DNA of 64,000 nt from an uncultured Bacteroidia bacterium (GTDB lineage Bacteria; Bacteroidota; Bacteroidia; Bacteroidales; UBA932). The notes beneath the pieces were generated by a model. That model saw only the letters and a program-made list of their open reading frames with translations. It had not been told where the DNA came from and did not search any database. Position numbers and translations under genes: made by a program. Where the stretch lies: positions 186,001-250,000 of the forward strand of contig CADAND010000001.1 of NCBI GenBank assembly GCA_902789245.1. The letters are read 5' to 3'. Positions 1 through 8,114 of this stretch are shown here, one piece after another (the first letter of the stretch is position 1; every line of letters begins with the position of its first letter).

Positions 1-70
1 TCCCGCGCGTCCACGCTCTCCAGCTATTAGCCGGATCCTTCGTCAAGCCCGCTTGCGACCGGGCAACAGC

Positions 71-101
71 AAAGCGACCTGCCCATCCGGCAGGCCGCTT
101 T
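71..101. terminator. Intrinsic-terminator-like hairpin
   Basis: Inverted repeat with arms AAAGCG-CCTGCC and GGCAGG-CGCTTT around a short CATCC loop, followed by only a short T-rich stretch. It lies between the left window edge and the end of the CoA-transferase gene, so it may serve a gene to the left or act in both directions. Bases 1-70 show nothing I can assign. Confidence 0.5.
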
Positions 102-104
102 GTC

Positions 105-131
105 GTCATTCCCGACCTGATCGGGAATCTC
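105..131. repeat. 27-bp GTCAT...ATCTC palindrome, copy 1
   Basis: Arms ATTCCCGA and TCGGGAAT around a CC-TG centre, flanked by GTC and CTC. The last base directly abuts the stop codon (132-134) of the minus-strand CoA-transferase gene. Same family as copies at 4589, 34768, 47347, 51662, 52240 and 63312. Confidence 0.8.
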
Positions 132-1433
132 CTAGATGCTGAAATTGTGATAGTGCGGACCGAAGCGCTCGAACGCGGCGCGGTCCAGCATTTCCCGGTC
201 GTCCGGGTGTGCGATGCCGATCATCAGCTTGGCGCGCTCCTGCAGACTCTTGCCGTAGAGGTCCACGGCGCCGTACTCGGTCACGATCCAGTGTGCGTCC
301 GCGCGGGGCGTGACCACGCCGGCGCCCGGATTAAGCTCCGCGACGATCTTGTTCTTGCCCTTGACCGTACGCGATGCGAACGCGGTGATGCTCTTGCCGC
401 CTGCGGACATCGTGGCGCCCTTGACGAACTCGACCTGGCCGCCGGTGCCGCTGAAGATGCGCGTGCCGATGGAGTCGGCGCTGATCTGGCCGGTGAAGTC
501 CACCTCCGTGGCGGAGTTGATGGCCTTCATGTGCGGGTTCTGGGCGATGACCCAGGGGTCGTTGGTATATTTGATGTCGCGCATCAGCACATTCGGGTTG
601 TGGTCGATGAAGGAATAGACCTCCTGCGATCCGAGCAGGAAGGAGGCCACGACCTTGCCGGTGTCGATCTTCTTGTTGGCGCCGTCGATCACGCCCGCCT
701 TGATCAGGCGGAGCAGGCCGTCGGCGAACATCTCCGTGTGCAGGCCCAGGTGCTTGTGTCCGCCGAGCTGCGCCGCGAGGGCGTTCGGCAGGGCGCCGAT
801 GCCCATCTGGATGCAGTCGCCGTCCTCCACGAGCGCCGCACAGTTCTTGCCGATCAGCACTTCGGTGGGCGTGGGCTCGGCGAACGCGGCCGTCACCAGC
901 GGCGTGTCGTCCTGCACGAGGTAGTCGAACTGGTCCACGGACAGCAGGTCGCCGTAGGCAAACGGCACGTTGGGGTTCACCACGCCGATCACGACCTTCG
1001 CGCTTTCGACGGCCGCCACGGAGCAGTCCACGGAGGTGCCGAGGCTGACGCGTCCCTGTTCGTCCGGCAGCGACACGTTCACGAGGGCGGCGCCGAGGGG
1101 GATGTAGCCCTCGCGGTAGAGCTTCTGGCTCTCGCCCAGGTGCACGGGCAGGTAGTCGGCATAGCCGGCGTTCACGTTGGCGCGCACGTTCGGCCCGACG
1201 AAGAATCCCTGCTCGAAGAAGATCCCTTCGTAGCGCGGCTCGCTGTACGGGGCGGGACCCTCCGTATGGAAATGGTGGAAGTGCAGATCGCACACGTCCC
1301 CGGCGTCCGCCCGGCGGCAGAGGGCCTGGATGAGGCAGTGCGGCACGCTGGCGACACTGCTCAGATGGACATGACAATGGGATGGGATGTGACTGACCGC
1401 TTCGTCGGCGGAAACGTATTGGATCGGCTTCAT
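132..1433 (-). CDS. Acetyl-CoA hydrolase/transferase family CoA-transferase (4-hydroxybutyrate type)
   Basis: A 433-residue member of the acetyl-CoA hydrolase/transferase family, close to 4-hydroxybutyrate or butyrate:acetate CoA-transferases that move CoA between acyl-CoA and acetate in the cytoplasm. The C-terminal half carries GIGALPNA and the LGLHTEMFADG motif; Glu234 matches the glutamate that forms the covalent CoA intermediate in the family. It also has the late glycine-rich GTGGQVEF and ELNPGAGVVTPR segments. The start at 1433 is the ATG giving MKPIQYVSADEAV; longer readings run through the divergent promoter region. The acyl substrate cannot be told from sequence. It is transcribed away from mazG, with overlapping -7 boxes. 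Confidence 0.85.
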   Translation of the reverse strand: MKPIQYVSADEAVSHIPSHCHVHLSSVASVPHCLIQALCRRADAGDVCDLHFHHFHTEGPAPYSEPRYEGIFFEQGFFVGPNVRANVNAGYADYLPVHLGESQKLYREGYIPLGAALVNVSLPDEQGRVSLGTSVDCSVAAVESAKVVIGVVNPNVPFAYGDLLSVDQFDYLVQDDTPLVTAAFAEPTPTEVLIGKNCAALVEDGDCIQMGIGALPNALAAQLGGHKHLGLHTEMFADGLLRLIKAGVIDGANKKIDTGKVVASFLLGSQEVYSFIDHNPNVLMRDIKYTNDPWVIAQNPHMKAINSATEVDFTGQISADSIGTRIFSGTGGQVEFVKGATMSAGGKSITAFASRTVKGKNKIVAELNPGAGVVTPRADAHWIVTEYGAVDLYGKSLQERAKLMIGIAHPDDREMLDRAAFERFGPHYHNFSI

Positions 1434-1448
1434 TTCGAAGATTATTGT

Positions 1449-1457
1449 TATTTTTGC
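1449..1457 (+). promoter_or_regulatory. -7 box for mazG
   Basis: TATTTTTGC matches the Bacteroidota TAnnTTTGC -7 box and lies 25 bp upstream of the mazG ATG at 1482. It interlocks with the oppositely oriented box at 1462-1470. Confidence 0.6.
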
Positions 1458-1461
1458 AAGC

Positions 1462-1470
1462 GCAAATGTA
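1462..1470 (-). promoter_or_regulatory. -7 box for the CoA-transferase gene
   Basis: On the minus strand TACATTTGC, about 29 bp upstream of the ATG at 1433. Start sites for the two genes would fall inside each other's box. Confidence 0.5.
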
Positions 1471-1481
1471 GCAAATTTTCC

Positions 1482-2273
1482 ATGCATACCAAAGAAGAAA
1501 AACTCGCCGCCTTCGGGCGGCTGCTCGATACGATGGACGCCCTGCGGGAGAAGTGCCCCTGGAATGCCGCACAGACCATGGAGTCCATCCGCCCGATGAC
1601 GGAGGAGGAAGTCTATGAGCTCAGCGACGCCATCCTGAAGGGGGACCGCCCCGGTACGGCCAAGGAGATCGGCGACCTGCTCTACCACCTTGTGTTCTAC
1701 GCGCGCATCGCGCAGGAGGAGGGGAGTTTCGACATCGCCGACTCGCTCGACAAGGTCGTGGACAAGATGGTCTTCCGCCACCCGCACGTCTTCGGCCCGG
1801 AGGCCGGCAAGCCCACCTCCGCCAAGGAGATCGCCGACACCTGGGAGCTCGTCAAGGCCAAGGAGAAAGACGGCAACAAGACCGTCCTTTCCGGCATCCC
1901 CGACGCGATGCCGGCCCTCCTCAAGGCCCTCTCGATGCAGGAGAAGGCCCGCGGCTGCGGCTTCGACTGGGAGCAGCCGGCGGATGTCTGGGACAAGGTC
2001 CGCGAGGAGTTGGGCGAGGCGCGCGAGGCCTGCGACGAGCAGGACCCCCGCCACATGGAGGAGGAATTCGGCGATCTGCTCTTCGCCGTCATCAACGCGG
2101 CGCGCCTCTACAGCGTCGATCCCGAGGCCGCCCTCAGCGGCACGTGCTCCAAGTTCCGCCGCCGCTTCACCTACCTCGAAGAGCAAACCCTCAAGAAAGG
2201 CCGCAAACTCACCGACCTCACCCTTGCCGAGATGGACGCCATCTGGGATGAAGGTAAATCCAAAGGACTATGA
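1482..2273 (+). CDS. mazG: Nucleoside triphosphate pyrophosphohydrolase MazG
   Basis: 263 residues, normal for MazG, which hydrolyses (d)NTPs to NMP and pyrophosphate and acts as a house-cleaning enzyme. Two MazG repeats are visible. The first has the acidic EEVYEL and EIGDLLYHLVFYARI segments; the second has EELGEA and EEEFGDLLFAVINAAR. These acidic EExxE / ExxD patterns bind Mg2+. The start is the ATG just after the TATTTTTGC promoter box, giving MHTKEEKLAAFGRLLDTMD, the expected MazG N-terminus; upstream in-frame sequence is antisense to the CoA-transferase gene. Confidence 0.93.
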   Translation: MHTKEEKLAAFGRLLDTMDALREKCPWNAAQTMESIRPMTEEEVYELSDAILKGDRPGTAKEIGDLLYHLVFYARIAQEEGSFDIADSLDKVVDKMVFRHPHVFGPEAGKPTSAKEIADTWELVKAKEKDGNKTVLSGIPDAMPALLKALSMQEKARGCGFDWEQPADVWDKVREELGEAREACDEQDPRHMEEEFGDLLFAVINAARLYSVDPEAALSGTCSKFRRRFTYLEEQTLKKGRKLTDLTLAEMDAIWDEGKSKGL

Positions 2274-2310
2274 TAGGCCGGCACCGGCCAAAAATCTCAG
2301 ATTATTTGAT

Positions 2311-2319
2311 TATCTTTGC
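2311..2319 (+). promoter_or_regulatory. -7 box upstream of the GNAT-like gene
   Basis: TATCTTTGC, a perfect TAnnTTTGC box, 19 bp before the ATG at 2338, in the short gap after mazG. Confidence 0.6.
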
Positions 2320-2337
2320 AAGTTATTTGTAACGAAG

Positions 2338-3456
2338 ATGTCCAGCTACCAGATACGTGAGGTTGAGTCCCGCAGGGACCTGATGCGGTTTGTCCGTTTC
2401 CCGGACGAGCTGTACCGGGACTGTCCGCAGTACGTCCCGGCGCTGCACGGCGACCAGGTCCGCTCCCTGACCAGTGTCGCGCCGCTCAAATACTGCAGCC
2501 ACAAACTCTGGCTGGCCCTCGACGGCGACCGGGTCGTCGGCCGCATTTCCGGGATGATCAACCCCCGTTACAACGAGCGCTACGGCACGAAGCGCGCCCG
2601 CTTCGGCTGGTTCGACTGCATCCGCGACTTCGAGGTGGCCCGCCTGCTGATCGGCACCGCCGAGGCCTGGGCCAAAGAGCAGGGGATGGACGAAATCCAC
2701 GGTCCGCTCTACTACAACACCTTCGGCAAGCAGGGCATGCTGGTGGAAGGCTACGATCACATCCCGCCTTTTAACTGCCTCTACAACTTCCCGTACTACA
2801 ACGACTTCGTCCAACAGCTCGGCTATGAGAAGGAGTGCGACTGGATCCAGTACAAGGTGGTGGCGAACCACGGCGTCCCCGAGAAGGCCCGCCGCGTGTC
2901 CAAGCTGGTGAAGGAGCGCTACAATCTCCACTTCGGCAGCATCGAGAAGCTCAAGCGCGACAAGGCGCTGGTGCAAAAGTTCTTCCAGGTGTACAACGAC
3001 AGCTTCGCCTCGTCCGTGATGAACTATGTCCCCCTGACGCCGGACGAGATTGACGAAGAGGCCGCCAGCGTGCTGCCCTACGTCTCCGACAAGGTCAGCT
3101 GCATCCTGCTGGACGAGCATGACGAGATCGTCGCCTTCGGTATCGCCTTCCCGACCATTTCCAAGGCCCTCCAGAAGGCGAAAGGCAAGCTCTTCCCCTT
3201 CGGCTGGTGGTACCTCTGGCGGGCGATGCACGACTACGAAGTGACGGACCTGATGGTCAACGGTGCCGCCCCGGACTGGCAGAACAAGGGCGTCTCGTCC
3301 GTATATTACGAGGAGATGGCGGACAAGGCCATCAAGGTGGGCAACCGCTGGGCCATCTCCAACCCGCAGATAGAAACCAACAGCGCGGTCAACATCTGGA
3401 ACAGCTACGAACGCGAGCCGTTCATGCGCCGCCGCTGCTACCTCAAGAAGATTTGA
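2338..3456 (+). CDS. GNAT-fold acyltransferase-like protein
   Basis: A 372-residue cytoplasmic protein of a family common in Bacteroidota and usually annotated as GNAT-like N-acetyltransferase. The N-terminus (FVRFPDELYRDCPQYVPAL) is the characteristic opening. The C-terminal segment with VTDLMVNGAAPDWQNKGVSS and ISNPQIETNSAVNIWNSY resembles the acetyl-CoA-binding part of a GNAT fold (substrates-pass-through-generations pattern, then a paired-residue motif). The substrate is unknown. The ATG follows a clean promoter box. The gene ends four bases before the prfA start and may be co-transcribed with it. Confidence 0.7.
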   Translation: MSSYQIREVESRRDLMRFVRFPDELYRDCPQYVPALHGDQVRSLTSVAPLKYCSHKLWLALDGDRVVGRISGMINPRYNERYGTKRARFGWFDCIRDFEVARLLIGTAEAWAKEQGMDEIHGPLYYNTFGKQGMLVEGYDHIPPFNCLYNFPYYNDFVQQLGYEKECDWIQYKVVANHGVPEKARRVSKLVKERYNLHFGSIEKLKRDKALVQKFFQVYNDSFASSVMNYVPLTPDEIDEEAASVLPYVSDKVSCILLDEHDEIVAFGIAFPTISKALQKAKGKLFPFGWWYLWRAMHDYEVTDLMVNGAAPDWQNKGVSSVYYEEMADKAIKVGNRWAISNPQIETNSAVNIWNSYEREPFMRRRCYLKKI

Positions 3457-3460
3457 TCCC

Positions 3461-4552
3461 ATGGCAGACAACAATACCTTACTAGACAAAGTCCTTTCCC
3501 TCGAGGGGAAATTCAAGTCGCTCCAGGAGCAGCTTTCGAGCCCCGAAGCGATGGCGGACATGAAGAAATACGTTCAGCTGAACAAGGACTACAAAGAATT
3601 GGAGCCGATCATCAAGACCGGCAAGCAATACGAAAAGATGGTGGAGGATCTCGCCTCCGCCAAGGACATCCTCGTCAACGAGAAAGACGAGGAACTGCGC
3701 GAAATGGCGCGGATGGAGATTGCGGAGATCGAGCCGAAGATCCCCGAGATGGAGCAGCAGATCAAGCTCCTGCTCATCCCGGCCGATCCGGACGACGGCA
3801 AGAACGCGATGGTCGAAATCCGCGGCGGCACCGGCGGCGACGAGGCGGCGATTTTTGCCGGCGACCTTTTCCGCATGTACCAGCATTTCGCGGAGAGGCG
3901 CGGCTGGAAGGTCGAGGTCACCGACCAGGCGCCCGGCACCTCCGGCGGCTTCAAGCAGATCGTCTTCAAGCTCTCCGGAAGCGACGGCGTGTACGGCGTG
4001 ATGAAATACGAATCCGGCGTGCACCGCGTCCAGCGCGTGCCGCAGACCGAGACCCAGGGCCGTATCCAGACGTCCGCCGCCTCCGTGGCGGTTTTCCCGG
4101 AAGCGGGCGAATTCGACGTGGACCTGAACTGGGACGACATCCGTCTCGACCTCTTCTGCGCGTCCGGCCCGGGCGGCCAGGGCGTCAACACGACCTACTC
4201 CGCCGTGCGCCTCACGCACATCCCCACCGGCCTGGTCGTCCAGTGCCAGGAGGAGCGCTCCCAGCTGAAGAACAAGGACCGCGCTTTCGAAGAGCTCCGT
4301 ACCCGTCTCTACAACCTGGAGCACCAGAAGTACCTGGACGGTATCGCCGCGAAGCGCAAGACCATGGTCTCCACGGGCGACCGTTCCGCCAAGATCCGCA
4401 CCTACAACTACCCGCAGGGCCGCGTCACGGACCACCGCATCAACTGGAGCATGTACAACCTGCCCGTCTTTATGGACGGGGATATCCAGGAGTGCATCGA
4501 CCAGCTGCAGATCGCCGAGAACGCCGAGCGCCTCAAAGAAGCGGGAGATTAA
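3461..4552 (+). CDS. prfA: Peptide chain release factor 1
   Basis: 363 residues, standard RF1 length. It recognises UAA and UAG and triggers peptidyl-tRNA hydrolysis on the ribosome. Visible features are the N-terminal helical domain, the PQT tripeptide (residues 194-196, the PxT motif specifying RF1 rather than RF2), and the universal GGQ at 238-240 within GPGGQGVNT. No frameshift site is expected or seen. It starts four bases after the GNAT-like gene and is followed at once by a strong terminator. Confidence 0.97.
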   Translation: MADNNTLLDKVLSLEGKFKSLQEQLSSPEAMADMKKYVQLNKDYKELEPIIKTGKQYEKMVEDLASAKDILVNEKDEELREMARMEIAEIEPKIPEMEQQIKLLLIPADPDDGKNAMVEIRGGTGGDEAAIFAGDLFRMYQHFAERRGWKVEVTDQAPGTSGGFKQIVFKLSGSDGVYGVMKYESGVHRVQRVPQTETQGRIQTSAASVAVFPEAGEFDVDLNWDDIRLDLFCASGPGGQGVNTTYSAVRLTHIPTGLVVQCQEERSQLKNKDRAFEELRTRLYNLEHQKYLDGIAAKRKTMVSTGDRSAKIRTYNYPQGRVTDHRINWSMYNLPVFMDGDIQECIDQLQIAENAERLKEAGD

Positions 4553-4557
4553 GACAG

Positions 4558-4586
4558 AAAAGCCCAGCCGGTCGGCTGGGCTTTTA
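4558..4586 (+). terminator. Intrinsic terminator after prfA
   Basis: Ten-base-pair stem AGCCCAGCCG / CGGCTGGGCT with a GT loop and a following TTTT, starting six bases after the prfA stop. Confidence 0.85.
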
Positions 4587-4588
4587 TC

Positions 4589-4618
4589 GTCATTCGCCGG
4601 CTCCGACCGGCGAATCTT
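4589..4618. repeat. 30-bp GTCAT...ATCT palindrome, copy 2
   Basis: Arms ATTCGCCGG and CCGGCGAAT around CTCCGA. Its last base overlaps the fabF stop codon (4618-4620, minus strand). The same 30-bp sequence, apart from the last base, recurs at 51662. Confidence 0.8.
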
Positions 4619-5865
4619 TATTCGTATTTGCGGAACGCGAGGCAGGCGTTGTGCCCGCCGAAGCCGAAGGAGTCGGAAAGGCCGAGATTCACGTCGGTCT
4701 TGACGGCTTTGTTGGGCGTGTAGTCCAGGTCGCACTCGGGATCCGGTGCGTCCAGGTGGACCGTCGGAGGCACGATGCCTTCCTGCAGGGCCAGCACCGT
4801 GGCGATGGCCTCGACAGCGCCCGTGGCGCCGAACATGTGGCCGTGCATCGACTTGGTGCTGCTGATGTGGGCCTTGTAGGCGAAGTCGCCCAGCGCAATC
4901 TTGTAAGCCTTGGTCTCGGCCACGTCGTTGAGGAGCGTGCCCGTGCCGTGGGCGTTGATATAGACATTGTCCTTGGCGGGATCGAATCCGGACTCCTCCA
5001 GCGCGAGGCGGATACATTCGGCCTGGGTGGTGCCGTCCGGGCGCGGGGCCGTGGCGTGGTGGGCGTCGCAGGTGCTGCCGTAGCCCGTGACCTCGGCATA
5101 GATGTGGGCGCCGCGGGCCTTGGCGTGCTCCATCTCCTCGAGGATGACGACGGCGGAACCGTCGGCCATCACGAAGCCGCTGCGGTTGGCGTTGAACGGC
5201 AGGGAGGCGTACTGCGGATCCGTGGCGCGGGTCAGCGCCTTGGCGTTCGCGAAGCCGGCGATGCCGATCGGAATGGTGCAGCGGTCGGTGCCGCCCGCGA
5301 TGATGGCGTCGGCGTAGCCGTGCTTGATGGCGCGGAACGCCTCGCCGATGGAGTGCGTGGAGGTGGCGCAGGCCGTTACGATGTCGATGCAGGAGCCCTG
5401 GGCGCCGAACTTGATGGCGATCTGGCCGCCGGCCATGTCGGAGATCATCGTCGGGACGAAGTTGGGGGAGACCCACTGGCCGGACTGGTCCTCGAAGAAC
5501 TTCTCCAGCTCGCGCTGGATGGTCGTGAAGCCGCCGATACCGGAGCCGACATAGGTGCCCAGGCGGCTCGGGTCGATGTTCTCGCCGCTCACCAGGCCGG
5601 AATCCCGCATCGCCTGCCAGGCGGAAGCCATCGCATAGACGGTGAAAGGATCCTGCTTGCGGATGAACGGCTTGTCCATCCCGTATTCTTCCGGATTGAA
5701 ATTCCGGATCATGCCGCCGATCTTGACGGCCAGGTTGTCTGTCGGGAACTCTGTGATATGATCAATTCCGCACACGCCGTTGACAAGGTTGTTCCAAAAA
5801 GTCTTGACATCGTTTCCGATGCAAGAGAGGACGCCGAGTCCGGTCACAACTACTCGTTTCTCCAT
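4618..5865 (-). CDS. fabF: 3-oxoacyl-ACP synthase II (beta-ketoacyl-ACP synthase)
   Basis: 415 residues with the complete condensing-enzyme triad: Cys166 in VTACATSTHSIG, His306 in NAHGTGTLLND and His343 in KSMHGHMFGATG, with the KSM lysine preceding. It elongates acyl-ACP with malonyl-ACP in fatty-acid synthesis. The start MEKRVVVTGLG is the standard FabF N-terminus. It stands alone, without acpP or fabG beside it, and is divergent from the LytTR gene, with a minus-strand -7 box at 5888-5896. Confidence 0.95.
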   Translation of the reverse strand: MEKRVVVTGLGVLSCIGNDVKTFWNNLVNGVCGIDHITEFPTDNLAVKIGGMIRNFNPEEYGMDKPFIRKQDPFTVYAMASAWQAMRDSGLVSGENIDPSRLGTYVGSGIGGFTTIQRELEKFFEDQSGQWVSPNFVPTMISDMAGGQIAIKFGAQGSCIDIVTACATSTHSIGEAFRAIKHGYADAIIAGGTDRCTIPIGIAGFANAKALTRATDPQYASLPFNANRSGFVMADGSAVVILEEMEHAKARGAHIYAEVTGYGSTCDAHHATAPRPDGTTQAECIRLALEESGFDPAKDNVYINAHGTGTLLNDVAETKAYKIALGDFAYKAHISSTKSMHGHMFGATGAVEAIATVLALQEGIVPPTVHLDAPDPECDLDYTPNKAVKTDVNLGLSDSFGFGGHNACLAFRKYE

Positions 5866-5887
5866 AAAAGAATCAGTTTTATCCGGC

Positions 5888-5896
5888 GCAAAGGTA
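5888..5896 (-). promoter_or_regulatory. -7 box for fabF
   Basis: Minus strand TACCTTTGC, 22 bp upstream of the fabF ATG. Confidence 0.6.
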
Positions 5897-5908
5897 GTAA
5901 ATAATTCT

Positions 5909-5917
5909 TATATTTGC
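5909..5917 (+). promoter_or_regulatory. -7 box for the LytTR operon
   Basis: TATATTTGC, 23 bp before the ATG at 5941. An in-frame TTG lies within this box and so cannot be the start codon. Confidence 0.6.
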
Positions 5918-5940
5918 AGTTCACTGGACTGAGGAAGACG

Positions 5941-6819
5941 ATGATCGCACTGAATGACAGGTTGCCCCGCTATCTGCTCGAGAAGGAGCAGATTTGGACC
6001 ACCGTGGTCTATACGGCCCTGTTCTCCCTGATCTTCATCCTGGTCAGCATCCCCTTTTCCACCACCGCCTGGTTCGCCCTCGGGCAGAGCGAGGCCTTCC
6101 TCTTCACGCTGGCCTTCGTGCTGCTCGCCGCCCTGCTCATCATCCTGAGCCGTGCGCTGATGCACCGCTGCCGCGACCTCCAGGGCTTCACCCTGCTGGG
6201 TTACATCGCCTGGAACGTGGCGGAAGTGGCCGCCGTGGCGCTGCTCTACACGGTTTTCACGCGCCAGGGAGTGGAAGCGGGCATCATCGACGACGGCCGC
6301 GAAAGCGGCGAGATCTTCCTCAGCGCCCTGGTTTACTCGGCGGTGTGCCTGTGCGTCCCGTTCGCGTTCTGCGCCCTGCACTTCGCCCTGCAGGACCGGG
6401 ACAATACCATCCGCCTGATGAACTACGGCAACGTGGTCTCCGACAAGCCCGCCAAGCCCTATACGGACCAGCGTATCACTCTGTTCGACAACAACGGCGT
6501 GCTCAAGTTCTCCATCAGTTCGGACAACCTTTACTTCATCGAGTCCGACGACAACTACATCAAGGCCTGGTACATGGACAGCGCCGGGGAGATGAAGCAG
6601 TACATGCTGCGCTGCCGGCTCAAGACGGTGGAGGACAGCTTCGCGGACAGCGAGCTGGTCCGCTGCCACCGCAAGTACATCGTCAACATCCGCAAGATCT
6701 CGATCCTGAAGTCCGAGAAAGAGGGCTACAAGGTCGACTTCGATATCGATTCCATCGAGCCCATTCCCATTTCAAAAACCTACGAGCAGGCCGTCCTGGC
6801 CCGCTTCAATTCGCGATAG
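5941..6819 (+). CDS. Membrane-anchored LytTR-family transcriptional regulator
   Basis: 292 residues. The first half holds about four hydrophobic segments (near residues 20-45, 50-70, 80-105 and 125-150), so the N-terminus lies in the inner membrane. The C-terminal third is a LytTR DNA-binding domain: DNLYFIESDDNYIKAWY, then LKTVEDSFADSELVRCHRKY, INIRKI-type strand and PISKTYEQAVLARF. It has no receiver domain and no adjacent histidine kinase, so it is not a classical LytSR pair. It is the first gene of a likely three-gene operon with the DUF4293 protein and a nucleoside phosphorylase. The signal sensed is unknown. Confidence 0.85.
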   Translation: MIALNDRLPRYLLEKEQIWTTVVYTALFSLIFILVSIPFSTTAWFALGQSEAFLFTLAFVLLAALLIILSRALMHRCRDLQGFTLLGYIAWNVAEVAAVALLYTVFTRQGVEAGIIDDGRESGEIFLSALVYSAVCLCVPFAFCALHFALQDRDNTIRLMNYGNVVSDKPAKPYTDQRITLFDNNGVLKFSISSDNLYFIESDDNYIKAWYMDSAGEMKQYMLRCRLKTVEDSFADSELVRCHRKYIVNIRKISILKSEKEGYKVDFDIDSIEPIPISKTYEQAVLARFNSR

Positions 6820-6822
6820 ATT

Positions 6823-7227
6823 ATGTGGCAAAGAGTTCAAACCCTGTATCTTCTCCTGGCGACGGGCCTCGTCGCCTCCCTGCTTTTCTGCACCAAGGCG
6901 GGTGACACCCCGTATATGGAATACTGGCCCTACGCCGTGCTCATCGTCCTGACGACCTTCCTGCAGGTGATGGCCCTGACGACCTACAAGCACCGCATCT
7001 TCCAGATGCGCACGGCCGTGCTGGCCGCCATCATCCTGGTCGGCCTGCAGGGCTGGCTGGTCGTCGATTTCATCCGCACGCACAACGACCCTGTCTTCCA
7101 CGTGACCGCGGTCTTCCCGATCGTCGCCACGATCCTCGACTTCCTCGCCGCCCGCGGCATCCTTGCCGACGAGCTGCTGGTGCGCAGCGCCGACCGCCTC
7201 CGTGCCGCCAAGCGCAAGAAGAAATAA
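6823..7227 (+). CDS. DUF4293-family membrane protein
   Basis: 134 residues with the family's typical opening MWQRVQTLYLLLA and four predicted membrane helices (about residues 6-25, 35-55, 63-82, 90-110), ending in a basic tail KRKKK. DUF4293 proteins are small inner-membrane proteins of Bacteroidota with no known function. The ATG lies three bases after the LytTR stop, so the two are very likely co-transcribed. Confidence 0.8.
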   Translation: MWQRVQTLYLLLATGLVASLLFCTKAGDTPYMEYWPYAVLIVLTTFLQVMALTTYKHRIFQMRTAVLAAIILVGLQGWLVVDFIRTHNDPVFHVTAVFPIVATILDFLAARGILADELLVRSADRLRAAKRKKK

Positions 7228-7244
7228 TATCCAACTGCATAATT

Positions 7245-8114
7245 ATGAGAATCCCTGAATCTGAACTGATTATCAATAGCGACGGCTCCGCGTTCCACCT
7301 CCACATCCGTCCGGAGCAGCTGGCCGACAATGTCGTGCTCGTCGGCGACCCCGGCCGCGTGGCCATGGCAGCATCCCACCTCGATTCCATCGAGGCGGAA
7401 GGCGCATCGCGCGAGTTCGTGTGGGCCACGGGCTTCCGCCGCGGCGTGCGTTTCACGATCCTGTCCACCGGCATCGGTGCGGACAACATCGACATCGTGA
7501 TGACGGAGCTGGATGCCCTCGCCAACATTGACTTCACGACCCGCGAGGTCAAGCCGGAGCACCGCACGCTGAACATCCTGCGCATCGGCACCTGCGGCGC
7601 CATCCAGCCGGACATTCCCATCGGAGCCTTCATCTTCTCGCACATCTCCATCGGCTGCGACGGCCTGCTCAACTGGTATGCGGATCGCGACAAGGTGTGC
7701 CTGTCCGATTTTGAGGAGGCGTTCAAGAAGCACGCCCACTGGACCAGGCATCTCCCGGATCCGTATTTCGTGCGCACCAGCCAGAATATGATCGACCGTT
7801 TCGCGGACTGCACCGTGAAGGGCATGACTGTCTGTGCCGGCGGTTTCTACGGCCCGCAGGGACGTGTCGTCCGCGAGGGGCTCGCGCTGCCCGGCATGCT
7901 CGAGGATTTCGAGAGCTTCGAGTTCCAGGGCTACAGGATCACGAATTTCGAGATGGAAGGCTCCGCCCTCGCCGGCATGGCCGCCATGCTCGGCCATAAT
8001 GCCGGCACGGTCTGCTGCGCCATCGCGAATCGCTACCACCAGGGTGCGAATCCCGACTACAAGTCGCTGGTCGAGCAACTCATAGAACTGTCGATGGCCA
8101 GGCTGTCGGCGTAA
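7245..8114 (+). CDS. Nucleoside phosphorylase (uridine phosphorylase-like)
   Basis: 289 residues of the PNP/UDP phosphorylase superfamily, which cleaves nucleosides with phosphate to base and ribose-1-phosphate. The diagnostic NVVLVGDPGRV phosphate-binding segment is at residues 28-38, GTCGAIQPDIPIGAF is the central glycine-rich loop, and ITNFEMEGSALAGMA holds the Met-Glu pair that binds the ribose. These point to the trimeric/hexameric NP-I family and suggest uridine as substrate, though this cannot be fixed from sequence. It is the last gene of the LytTR operon (18-bp gap) and ends head-to-head with the hydrolase gene stop at 8115. Confidence 0.85.
   Translation: MRIPESELIINSDGSAFHLHIRPEQLADNVVLVGDPGRVAMAASHLDSIEAEGASREFVWATGFRRGVRFTILSTGIGADNIDIVMTELDALANIDFTTREVKPEHRTLNILRIGTCGAIQPDIPIGAFIFSHISIGCDGLLNWYADRDKVCLSDFEEAFKKHAHWTRHLPDPYFVRTSQNMIDRFADCTVKGMTVCAGGFYGPQGRVVREGLALPGMLEDFESFEFQGYRITNFEMEGSALAGMAAMLGHNAGTVCCAIANRYHQGANPDYKSLVEQLIELSMARLSA

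Noticed and set aside
147-1481. Long plus-strand reading frame upstream of mazG
   Set aside because: Antisense to the CoA-transferase gene; composition is Arg/Val/Asp/His-rich as expected for out-of-frame GC-rich DNA, and it contains the mazG promoter.
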